Positions 1-6,450 of a DNA stretch of 9,236 bases are shown here, in pieces (position 1 is the first letter of the stretch; every line of letters starts with the position of its first letter). This stretch comes from Candidatus Poseidoniaceae archaeon (GTDB lineage Archaea > Thermoplasmatota > Poseidoniia > Poseidoniales > Poseidoniaceae). Made by a program: the position numbers and the translations under genes. The stretch is from NCBI GenBank assembly GCA_013330285.1, contig DUIP01000133.1, forward strand, positions 1 through 9,236. The letters are read 5' to 3'. The notes under the pieces are model-generated. The model was not told where the DNA came from. It was given only the letters and a program-made list of their open reading frames with translations, and did no database searches.

Positions 1-75
1 GCCACCGTGGCTTAGCGGTATAGCACCTCATTGGTAATGAGGAGGTCGCGAGTTCAATTCTCGCCGGTGGCTCCA
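1..75 (+). tRNA. tRNA-Thr (anticodon GGU), CCA encoded
   Basis: A full cloverleaf can be folded. The acceptor stem GCCACCG (1-7) pairs perfectly with CGGTGGC (65-71). The D stem is GCT/AGC. The anticodon stem CCTCA/TGAGG encloses the loop TTGGTAA, giving anticodon GGT at 33-35, which reads the Thr codons ACC/ACU. The variable loop is 5 nt, and the T stem GCGAG/CTCGC encloses TTCAATT. The discriminator is U72, and the 3' CCA (73-75) is encoded in the DNA. There is no intron. The window begins at its first base, so its promoter is not visible. Confidence 0.97.
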
Positions 76-120
76 GTGAACTTGCATCCGATAAGCAATA
101 GTTCAATTCGAGAGGAAGAT

Positions 121-924
121 TCACTCCTCTGCAGAAATGTGACCATGGTCAATCAAGTGTGCTTTCAAATCGGCGAGTTCTTCCCTCAGATCGATGAGGA
201 TTTTTGAGAATCCATTGTCATCCTCATCTTCGATATCAATTGCTGCCATCGTATTTGTGAAGACGGCAATGAACATGTTCAGGAAGGTGAATGAAGTACT
301 GACAATGTAGGCAATAAAGAACCAAGCCGCCCACCATCCTTGTTCATCAATAATCATTCGAGCTATGCCATTTGACCATGATTCCAAGGTCATGATTTGG
401 AATAACGAATAGAGCGACAATCCAAGGTTCCCGAAATACAATTCGCCAGCTTCACCACCATCCCCAAACAACATAGTGCCCATCACTGAAAACACATACA
501 TTACAATCACAAGTAACCACCCAATCGCAGCGATTCCACGCAAAGAACGTACCATTGCCTCGACCATTCGTTGCATCTCAGGCATGCTTGAAACCAGACG
601 CAAGGCCCTAAACACTCTAAAGACACGCAAGACACTTAGCGGACCTGTTGAAGGGGCAACGGAACAGAGAATAATGACAAAATCAAAATTATTCCATGAG
701 TCCTTGAAGAAGGAAAAACCACTCCCGATTAGACGAATCAGCAATTCAATGATGAACACCCAAAGAATGAGAGCATCCAAGGCCTCGAGCGTTGATGTAA
801 TTTGATTGGACCAAGTGAAGGTTTCTACCCCAATGGTAAATGCATTCAATACGATCAGAGCAAGAATCGCATTCTGGAACCGTGAACTCTCTGCCAGTTC
901 ATAGCAACGGGATTTGAGCGACAT
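121..924 (-). CDS. NaV/NaChBac-like single-domain voltage-gated cation channel
   Basis: This 267-residue protein has the build of bacterial voltage-gated sodium channels: one six-helix subunit, expected to act as a homotetramer in the membrane. S1 lies at about 17-34, S2 at 46-66 (with E60 and R64), S3 at 76-91 (WNNFDF, with D81) and S4 at 97-111, with gating arginines R100, R103, R106 and R109 spaced every third residue. S5 lies at about 131-152, the pore helix at 166-180 and S6 at 196-226. The selectivity filter TLESWSN (179-185) is nearly identical to that of characterised bacterial Na+ channels, with E181 as the high-field-strength site, so Na+ selectivity is inferred. After S6 comes an acidic neck (229-237) and then a short amphipathic helix at about 240-258 with heptad-like Leu/Ile spacing, matching the family's C-terminal coiled coil. 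Length is normal for the family. The ATG at 924 has a GGAG 8 nt upstream. It is an isolated gene flanked by tRNA genes. Confidence 0.93.
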   Translation of the reverse strand: MSLKSRCYELAESSRFQNAILALIVLNAFTIGVETFTWSNQITSTLEALDALILWVFIIELLIRLIGSGFSFFKDSWNNFDFVIILCSVAPSTGPLSVLRVFRVFRALRLVSSMPEMQRMVEAMVRSLRGIAAIGWLLVIVMYVFSVMGTMLFGDGGEAGELYFGNLGLSLYSLFQIMTLESWSNGIARMIIDEQGWWAAWFFIAYIVSTSFTFLNMFIAVFTNTMAAIDIEDEDDNGFSKILIDLREELADLKAHLIDHGHISAEE

Positions 925-945
925 AGATGGAACTCCATTTTCTTC

Positions 946-953
946 TATAAATT
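946..953 (-). promoter_or_regulatory. Possible archaeal TATA box for the channel gene
   Basis: On the minus strand this reads AATTTATA. Its centre is about 25 nt upstream of the channel ATG (924), the usual TATA-to-start distance in archaea, so the transcript could be leaderless. A GGAG at 933-936 (minus strand) would argue instead for a leadered mRNA from another promoter. The same octamer stem, AATTTAT, recurs upstream of the tRNA-Ser gene. This is an unverified motif match. Confidence 0.4.
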
Positions 954-998
954 GTTAATCCCAGCATAGCATCGCCTCCACCTCTTTGGGCTCGTAAA

Positions 999-1084
999 TG
1001 GCGCCGAGAGAGAGATTTGAACTCCCGAGGGACGGGCCCACGCGATTTCCAGTCGCGCGCACTACCAGGCTATGCGATCTCGGC
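999..1084 (-). tRNA. tRNA-Ser (anticodon GGA), class II, CCA encoded
   Basis: Read on the minus strand, the acceptor GCCGAGA (1084-1078) pairs with TCTCGGC (1009-1003). The D stem is GCA/TGC. The anticodon stem CGCGA/TCGCG encloses CTGGAAA, with anticodon GGA at 1050-1048. A long 14-nt variable arm has a GGG/CCC stem, as expected for a class II tRNA. The T stem GGGAG/CTCTC (one G-U pair) encloses TTCAAAT. The discriminator is G (1002), typical of tRNA-Ser, and CCA is encoded at 1001-999. No intron is present. Confidence 0.96.
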
Positions 1085-1125
1085 TTGTAACCGGGCCACT
1101 TGTCATCCCCGTTTAATGCTCACTG

Positions 1126-1133
1126 AATAAATT
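1126..1133 (-). promoter_or_regulatory. Possible TATA box for tRNA-Ser
   Basis: The minus strand reads AATTTATT, centred about 45 nt upstream of the mature 5' end of the tRNA. This would put the start of transcription about 20 nt before the mature tRNA, leaving a short 5' leader for RNase P to remove. It shares seven of eight bases with the AATTTATA upstream of the channel gene. Read on the plus strand, the same A/T-rich stretch (GAATAAATT) could instead or also serve the gene starting at 1196, 63 nt downstream. The call rests on motif and spacing only. Confidence 0.35.
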
Positions 1134-1195
1134 CCAAGAAAAAAATGGAGATGAGCCGAGCGAAAGAACTCATATGTTGACCCCTTAGCCAGTGC

Positions 1196-2359
1196 ATGAG
1201 CGAGGAAGCGGGTCCGGACTCTGTCGTCCTCTCAGAAGCGAGTGATGACGCAGAAAACGAACATGGTGACATGCCATTTCGACTGCGAGATTTTTCACCA
1301 CTTTTCTCTTTTTCAACACTTCATGAACTCCTTAGCCCACTGGATCGAATTCAGTGTGAAGTCCAATTTCAAAGCAAGCTCGCCATCCATGAATGGGAGA
1401 GAAAGCACTGGATTACAATGGCACTGGGTGCTGTAGCCTTCCTGCTCGGAGCCCTGTCTACAGAGGTGATGAGCGGTGGCGACCCGATGAAGATCGGTGC
1501 CGAGGGCATCCAGTCGGTTTCGAGTGCTGTGTTTTTACAAATGATGCTTTCAATCGTCCTCTGGTTTTGGTTTGCCGTGCAGATTTGGACGATGTTCCCC
1601 ATCATGAGAACACACGCCGTATCTTTGCTTGTATTTTGGAACCTCTTCGTCGTTGCACAAGTCCTCTATCACCAAGAAAATCCAAGTTTCCCCGCAGGTG
1701 TCAACCCTTCTGAAATGATGATGGGGACCTTGATCGTTCTCGTTGTTCTGTTTTTCATCTACTTCTTTTGGAAGGCTGTTACCGAAACTCGAGACCTTCA
1801 CATAGAGGAATATCACCTCCACGAAGATGTTCGCTTGATGGAAATGGAAATGGCAGAACATTCTCTAGGTGGCTGGGGACTCATGTTGGCTACATGGAGC
1901 GGAACAACCATGCTCTCTGCATGGGCTGGGGCTCATTTCATTGCAGACCAAGTCATAGGCAGCATGACCACATTAATCGTTCATGTTACGTTTGGGCTTG
2001 CCTCCATCCCCGTGTTCATGATGGTCATATGGTACCCACAACGTATGCTCGGTCAAGAAGCAATTGTCAAAACAAGGGCCGCTATTGCAGCCGATGCAGA
2101 ACTCTCAAATCAAGAACCATCTCAAAGCAGAATCAATACCGCATCTGTGTGTCCAGAGTGCGATGCTGAAGTCAATATCTCACGAAATTCAAAGGGAGAA
2201 ATAGAACTCCCTTGCCCTTCGAAAGGCTGCACAACGATCGTTGCCGTCGGCAGTGCATGCCGAACTTGCAAAGCCATAGCACCAACGCGATATGACTGTC
2301 CATCCTGCGGAATCAACGCTCCTGTTCTTGATTTCCTTTCCGATGTGGAGGCCTGGTGA
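1196..2359 (+). CDS. Polytopic membrane protein with C-terminal double zinc ribbon
   Basis: I do not recognise this 387-residue protein as a named family. It has an acidic N-terminal tail (1-25), an amphipathic stretch (27-70) and about six hydrophobic segments, near 72-88, 111-133, 141-158, 175-192, 228-250 and 258-279. A charged loop at 193-222 (rich in Glu, His and Met) lies between the fourth and fifth segments. After a linker come two Cys clusters that look like zinc ribbons: C319/C322 with C340/C345, then C355/C358 with C368/C371 (CRTC and CPSC). Because of its position after an even number of membrane helices, the ribbon domain would face the same side as the N-terminus, probably the cytosol; this is inferred. 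It is the first gene of a tight plus-strand cluster, its stop overlapping the next start (TGATG). There is no clear Shine-Dalgarno before the ATG at 1196. It could be a sensor, scaffold or regulatory membrane protein; no enzymatic motif was seen. Confidence 0.85.
   Translation: MSEEAGPDSVVLSEASDDAENEHGDMPFRLRDFSPLFSFSTLHELLSPLDRIQCEVQFQSKLAIHEWERKHWITMALGAVAFLLGALSTEVMSGGDPMKIGAEGIQSVSSAVFLQMMLSIVLWFWFAVQIWTMFPIMRTHAVSLLVFWNLFVVAQVLYHQENPSFPAGVNPSEMMMGTLIVLVVLFFIYFFWKAVTETRDLHIEEYHLHEDVRLMEMEMAEHSLGGWGLMLATWSGTTMLSAWAGAHFIADQVIGSMTTLIVHVTFGLASIPVFMMVIWYPQRMLGQEAIVKTRAAIAADAELSNQEPSQSRINTASVCPECDAEVNISRNSKGEIELPCPSKGCTTIVAVGSACRTCKAIAPTRYDCPSCGINAPVLDFLSDVEAW
2347..2351 (+). promoter_or_regulatory. 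Ribosome binding site deciding the start of the cysteine desulfurase gene
   Basis: GGAGG lies within the last codons of the upstream gene and is 7 nt before the ATG at 2359. An in-frame GTG at 2356 would sit only 4 nt from it. Spacing and codon preference therefore favour the ATG, which overlaps the preceding TGA as TGATG. Confidence 0.65.
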
Positions 2360-3576
2360 TGAATTTCAAAAAACTAAGAGAAGATTTCCCTACACTTCGT
2401 GCAGATCCTAATCTTGCTTATCTTGACAATGCTTGTGTCACGCTCAAACCTGATTCGGTTGTTGATGCAATTCATGACTATTACACCACAAGTCCTGGTT
2501 GCGGTGGTCGTTCAGTGCACCGATATGGAACGAAGATCTCGCAACACACTGCAGCAGCCCGGGCCAAGTTAACTCGATTCATCAATGCCAGCGACAAGAA
2601 TGAAGTTGTCTTCACACGCAACGCCACTCAGTCCCTGAACCAGGTCGCTCATGGTATGCAGTGGAATGAAGGCGATGTGGTCTTAACAACTGACCGAGAA
2701 CATAACTCCAACCTCGTACCTTGGCTCCAACTGGAACGGGAACAAGGAATTGACCACCGCGTTGTTGCTTCGAATGCTGACAATACGTTTGACCTCGAAG
2801 CCTTTGAGGCTGCTTGCGCTGATGCAGGATCCAAGCTTAAATTGGTATCAGTGAGTCATGTCGGTAATTTAGACGGGGTCAGCCTTCCAGTCAAGGAGAT
2901 TGCAAAAATAGTACACGATCATAATGCCCTTATTTGCGTCGACGGGGCGCAATCTACACCTCACATGAATGTCGATGTTCAAGATCTGGATATTGATTTC
3001 CTTGCCTTTTCAATTCACAAAATGTGCGGACCCTCGGGGATGGGCGGCCTATGGGGTCGCTACGATCTTCTGGACAACCTCAGAACGATTCAAGCAGGAG
3101 GTCAAACCGTACAAACCTCGACCTATGATTCAATTGAATGGGCTGCTCCACCTGCACGCTTCGAGGGCGGGCTTGGGCATTTTTCAGGCATGATTGCAAC
3201 AGGGGCTGCCATTGATTACCTGTCTGCCTTGGACATGACTGCTGTGAAGGAGCATGAAATCAAATTGAACAGGATCATGAGTAAGACCGTGAGTGGCCTT
3301 TCTGGTGTCGATATTATCGGCCCTGCTGATCCTTCGCTGCGTGGTGGAATTTGCTCAATTCTCATGCACGACTTACCCGCACATGACATCGCTTTATTGC
3401 TTGATGAAGCAGCAGGTGTCATGGTCAGAAGCGGCCAGCACTGCGTGCATTCATGGTTCAACGACAGAGGGCATGAAAATGGTTCACTGAGGGCTTCAGC
3501 ATATTTCTACAACACCGAGGAGGAGGCAAAACTGTTTGCTGACACCCTCGAGGAAGCAGTTCAAGCCTTTAGTTGA
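2359..3576 (+). CDS. SufS-like cysteine desulfurase (class V aminotransferase fold)
   Basis: This is a 405-residue PLP-dependent enzyme of the cysteine desulfurase/selenocysteine lyase group. It would convert L-cysteine to alanine and pass the sulfur on as a persulfide. The N-terminal YLDNA motif (21-25) is followed by the cofactor-site motif EHNSN (H115 stacks on PLP), then VDGAQ (D195, Q198) and the Schiff-base lysine K221 in SIHKMCGPSG. C362 in RSGQHC, close after the fold's arginine, matches the catalytic cysteine of the group II (SufS) type rather than the long-loop IscS type. R378 (SLRAS) is the likely substrate-carboxylate arginine. Length is normal for the family. The N-terminal block PGCGGRSVHRYGTK (46-59) differs from the Escherichia coli form. 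It is embedded between a Zn-ribbon membrane gene (one-base overlap) and a protease gene (5-bp gap), with no sufBCD, iscU or selD in view. Isopenicillin-epimerase-like relatives lack the Cys, so they are a less likely reading. Confidence 0.9.
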   Translation: MNFKKLREDFPTLRADPNLAYLDNACVTLKPDSVVDAIHDYYTTSPGCGGRSVHRYGTKISQHTAAARAKLTRFINASDKNEVVFTRNATQSLNQVAHGMQWNEGDVVLTTDREHNSNLVPWLQLEREQGIDHRVVASNADNTFDLEAFEAACADAGSKLKLVSVSHVGNLDGVSLPVKEIAKIVHDHNALICVDGAQSTPHMNVDVQDLDIDFLAFSIHKMCGPSGMGGLWGRYDLLDNLRTIQAGGQTVQTSTYDSIEWAAPPARFEGGLGHFSGMIATGAAIDYLSALDMTAVKEHEIKLNRIMSKTVSGLSGVDIIGPADPSLRGGICSILMHDLPAHDIALLLDEAAGVMVRSGQHCVHSWFNDRGHENGSLRASAYFYNTEEEAKLFADTLEEAVQAFS

Positions 3577-3581
3577 TCAAA

Positions 3582-4826
3582 ATGGATAACAAAAACTTCT
3601 GGGAAAATGCTGAACATCAGCATCAATCGCCACACGTGGTTGCCCCACAACCATTACCCCCGATTCCATCGCTCAACCAACCCGACGTGCAAGATGCTCA
3701 CCTTCACCCTACGGCTATGAAACCTCAACTCGATGAGGACATTCAAACGGCTAAGAAAATTGTGAGTTTTTCAATCACATTGATCATGATTGTCAGCCTT
3801 GCTTACACCGGATTCATTCTTTTTGACGGCGATGCACTCACAGGTTACCGACCTGGTGACGCAGCATTGGAATCGCAAGAGGTGTACCGTGATCTGATTC
3901 AAGTCGACGAAGTCAACCTCAACGGAGCGGGTGTCACGGTGTGCATCGTCGACTCAGGACTCAACCCCGACCACCAAGATTTGGATGGCCTGACCATTTC
4001 CAAATGGCAGGATTTTGTTGGCGGAGCAAACAACCCATACGACGATCACGGCCATGGTACGAGCATGGCTGGCATCCTTGTTGCAGACGGGTGGATGAAG
4101 GGCATTGCGCCAAAAGTCGAATTGCTCGTGGCTAAAGCGCTTGCCGAAAACGGTACAGGTGACGATACTGTTGTCGCTGAGGCCATCGATTGGTGTGCTG
4201 AAAATGGAGCACACATCATTTCCTTATCGCTTGGCGGCGCACCAGGAATCCTGCCGTTCAATTTTGGAACAGGCCGCTCATCTGCACAAGCAGCTGAAGA
4301 TGCCATGGAATCTGGAATCTTTGTGATTGCAGCAGCTGGAAATGATGGAGGTTCAGATGATGACGGTGATGTGGCGACACCTTGCAGTGAAACTGCTGTG
4401 ATTTGTGTGGGCGGCGTAACTCAATCAGGCACGCATTGGGAAGGCTCCTCTGTTGGTGATAACAATGGAAGGATTTGGCCGCTTCCAATTCTTACGCCAC
4501 GTTCAGACCCGCACAAAAAACCAGAACTTGTCGCGCCGGCGGAATCGGTTGCGGTGATCAACAAAGAAGGAACATGGTCGCTGAGCGATGGGACAAGTGC
4601 AGCAACGGTGTACGTCACAGGTGCCATTGCATTGTTATTACAAAACAATCCAGAACTGGCGGCAAATGGGACTCAGGACAACATTGCTAACATCAATCAA
4701 GTCAAAGAATGGATTGAACAAACTTCCCTACCAAGACCAACTCAAGAAGGGCATGACGATGAGTATGGATATGGGCTATTGCAGATCAAAGCACTGATCG
4801 ATGCTGCCAACCCTGAGGAATCGTAA
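3582..4826 (+). CDS. Membrane-anchored subtilisin-family (S8) serine protease
   Basis: This 414-residue protein (from the ATG at 3582) has a hydrophilic N-terminal tail rich in His, Gln and Pro (1-55). A single hydrophobic segment at about 59-81 is preceded by two lysines, so a type II topology with the protease outside is inferred. The catalytic domain follows from about 112. Its triad is D124 (CIVDSG), H158 (HGHGTSMAG) and S339 (DGTSAA), and N254 in AAAGNDG is the oxyanion residue. The complete triad makes it probably active. Only about 35 residues separate the membrane segment from the first catalytic motif, so the usual inhibitory propeptide of roughly 70 residues is missing. There are no C-terminal domains. 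The ATG at 3582 is preceded by TTGATC, a partial match to the archaeal ribosome-binding sequence. An in-frame TTG at 3573 would overlap the previous gene and is less likely. The substrate is unknown. It is the last gene of the three-gene cluster, and its stop abuts that of the opposite-strand methyltransferase. Confidence 0.92.
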   Translation: MDNKNFWENAEHQHQSPHVVAPQPLPPIPSLNQPDVQDAHLHPTAMKPQLDEDIQTAKKIVSFSITLIMIVSLAYTGFILFDGDALTGYRPGDAALESQEVYRDLIQVDEVNLNGAGVTVCIVDSGLNPDHQDLDGLTISKWQDFVGGANNPYDDHGHGTSMAGILVADGWMKGIAPKVELLVAKALAENGTGDDTVVAEAIDWCAENGAHIISLSLGGAPGILPFNFGTGRSSAQAAEDAMESGIFVIAAAGNDGGSDDDGDVATPCSETAVICVGGVTQSGTHWEGSSVGDNNGRIWPLPILTPRSDPHKKPELVAPAESVAVINKEGTWSLSDGTSAATVYVTGAIALLLQNNPELAANGTQDNIANINQVKEWIEQTSLPRPTQEGHDDEYGYGLLQIKALIDAANPEES

Positions 4827-5570
4827 TCACTTTTGCACCATCGCTACAAGGGTGCCACCAAAGAGGGGCATGAAGCCAATGTGGTGTGTTTCATTACAGG
4901 ATTGAATCAACTCAATCCATGCATTAAATCCATCGACTAAGGCCATTCCATCTTCATCATCTTCCTTGACATCACCAACGGGCATGTCAGGCTCGAGGGT
5001 GAACAGCACACCACCGGTGGCCAAGAAAGGAAGCATCAACTCGACATTCTTTGCTCGTGACGCTGAAATTCCATCGACAATGATCGCATCAGCTTCAGGT
5101 TGAATCGGTGCATCTCCAACCTCCAAACCGGTCGATGAAGCAGCCTTCCAAGCAAGTGTTTCGCCAACAAGAGCATCGAGCACGCCAACGACAATCTTGG
5201 TGTATGATTCTGCTTCAAAGCGGGTCATAAGTCGATGAAGAATAACAGCGAACTTCGCACCGTTTTCAATGATATCGTACCGTTCTGGAGTGAATCCATC
5301 CACCGTAAATAGGTCGTAAATCCATGCTGAACGATGACCGATCCCCCCGCCAACTTCAATCACTCGCTTTGGCTTAAGCCGTCCGAGTGCATCCCTAAGT
5401 CGTCGCTGGACAGAAATCGACCATGTTGAAAGCCCCATGTGTTGGAGTTGTGCACCAATATTGGCGGCAATTTCTGGTTCGTCCCGGCTTCGCTCTGCAT
5501 CAGCACTGAGCAGTTGGGCAAGCGCTTCTGTCTTGTCGACCTTCACCCCCGCTTCACCCCCACTGGACAT
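4827..5570 (-). CDS. Class I SAM-dependent methyltransferase, O-methyltransferase-like
   Basis: This 247-residue soluble protein contains a Rossmann methyltransferase core. The SAM-binding glycine loop is VIEVGGGIGH (70-79). A post-I region YDIIEN (98-103) carries E102, in the place where an acidic residue normally binds the SAM ribose. A motif IV-like strand, DAIIVDG, follows at 161-167, then a beta strand GGVLFTLEP (186-194). The helical N-terminus (11-65) resembles the lid region of predicted O-methyltransferases; the substrate cannot be told from sequence. An acidic insertion at 200-208 (KEDDEDG) is notable. The ATG at 5570 has a GAGG 7 nt upstream. The gene is convergent with the protease, with no bases between the two stops, and divergent from the zinc-finger gene across 103 bp. 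Confidence 0.85.
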   Translation of the reverse strand: MSSGGEAGVKVDKTEALAQLLSADAERSRDEPEIAANIGAQLQHMGLSTWSISVQRRLRDALGRLKPKRVIEVGGGIGHRSAWIYDLFTVDGFTPERYDIIENGAKFAVILHRLMTRFEAESYTKIVVGVLDALVGETLAWKAASSTGLEVGDAPIQPEADAIIVDGISASRAKNVELMLPFLATGGVLFTLEPDMPVGDVKEDDEDGMALVDGFNAWIELIQSCNETHHIGFMPLFGGTLVAMVQK

Positions 5571-5673
5571 GAATTGGCCTCATGAGGCACCCCCTTGAAG
5601 CCTCGCATTCGAACACATCATTGGCCGGTGACTTCAAACGAGAGGGATTCCGCGCTCAGCATGGGGAGTCACA
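5571..5673. other. Divergent intergenic region with a 12-bp palindrome
   Basis: This gap must hold the start signals of both the minus-strand methyltransferase gene (ATG at 5570) and the plus-strand zinc-finger gene (ATG at 5674). It contains the perfect palindrome GCCTCATGAGGC at 5577-5588, whose minus-strand half includes the GAGG ribosome-binding sequence of the methyltransferase gene. A GGGGAG at 5663-5668 stands 5 nt before the zinc-finger start. I see no convincing TATA box in either direction. Confidence 0.5.
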
Positions 5674-6450
5674 ATGGAGGAAACCGAACCTATGGATGAT
5701 TTTTTTGATGAAGAAGAGGTTCTTCTCGAAAATGCAGTTCATTGCCCAATGTGTGACGAACTTACTGGCCATGAAATTCTCAAAGAGAAGGCGAAAGGGA
5801 CCGGTCGGGATTATCTCTTGAAATGCATTGATTGCAGTAAGGTTCACACAGTCCATCTTCGCCCACCGCCCGTTGTTGAAATTCCATTCATTTTGACCGA
5901 AGGACCTACCTCGAGCACTTCGCGGCTTGAAATCGATGCTGATGAAATGATTGAACTTGAGGATGTATTCAAAGAGGAAGAAAAACTCTGGAAGATCAAC
6001 CAAATCGAACTCAAGAATGGTAAATTTGCCAAGCGTGCTGAAGCAAGCCTCATTGCGCGTGCATCAGCACTCCGGTCAGACATGGTCAGGGTGAAACTCA
6101 CAATGACGCGAGGAGAAGACTCTGAAGCAGATGTATTAATCGTCCCTGAGGAGACCAAATACACTGCTGGCCACCTCATCGATATTGAAGGAAAGACGTG
6201 GAGGATCCGTGCCATCCATACAGGCCGAGGAAGGACACTACGTGGCACGGTTGATGCGCCTGATATCAAGCGGATGTATTTGCATGAACCTCCAAATCCA
6301 GAACACTTTGCACCACGCACTCCAAGGGAGCGCCGACAGGCTTGGAAGGAAGGTCGCCTTGGATACAATCCAAATCCGGTGCTTCCAAAAGAAATTGTCA
6401 AAAAAGGTGTCAATCCCAACAATCGAAGGAAAAAGCGACCTCGACGTTGA
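5674..6450 (+). CDS. HVO_0476-like archaeal zinc-finger protein
   Basis: This 258-residue protein starts with a very acidic stretch (2-18). A four-Cys zinc ribbon follows, with C24 and C27 (HCPMCDE) and C51 and C54 (KCIDCSKVH). The spacing and the His/Glu residues after the first pair (GHEIL) recall the archaeal HVO_0476 family of uncharacterised zinc-finger proteins. The middle region (about 65-205) is rich in predicted beta strands, including WRIRAIHTGRGRTLRG. The C-terminus (215-258) is strongly basic and Pro/Asn-rich, ending in RRKKRPRR, which suggests contact with nucleic acid or the ribosome. No function is established. The ATG at 5674 has GGGGAG 5 nt upstream. An alternative ATG at 5692 is preceded by GGAGG (5677-5681) and would remove six residues without touching the ribbon. 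Its stop abuts the convergent proline dehydrogenase stop. Confidence 0.85.
   Translation: MEETEPMDDFFDEEEVLLENAVHCPMCDELTGHEILKEKAKGTGRDYLLKCIDCSKVHTVHLRPPPVVEIPFILTEGPTSSTSRLEIDADEMIELEDVFKEEEKLWKINQIELKNGKFAKRAEASLIARASALRSDMVRVKLTMTRGEDSEADVLIVPEETKYTAGHLIDIEGKTWRIRAIHTGRGRTLRGTVDAPDIKRMYLHEPPNPEHFAPRTPRERRQAWKEGRLGYNPNPVLPKEIVKKGVNPNNRRKKRPRR

Noticed and set aside
476..805. Plus-strand open frame of 109 codons
   Set aside because: It lies entirely antisense to the channel gene, whose membrane helices and filter are unmistakable, and its own translation shows no family motif.
1..1084. The two tRNA genes as integration sites flanking a transferred channel gene
   Set aside because: No integrase and no direct repeat of a tRNA 3' end could be seen near 76-998, so there is no positive sign of an integrated element.
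1145..1180. Eleven-codon open frame upstream of the Zn-ribbon membrane gene, a possible leader peptide
   Set aside because: It has no ribosome-binding match and no telling residue run such as repeats of one amino acid; frames this short arise by chance.
2356..2358. GTG start for the cysteine desulfurase
   Set aside because: The ATG three bases later has better spacing (7 nt) from GGAGG at 2347-2351.
3573..3575. TTG start for the subtilase
   Set aside because: A nearby in-frame ATG at 3582 is preferred, and TTGATC itself partly matches a ribosome-binding sequence for that ATG.
5844..6422. Minus-strand open frame of 192 codons
   Set aside because: It is antisense to the zinc-finger gene; its Ser/Arg-rich translation is typical of a shadow frame.
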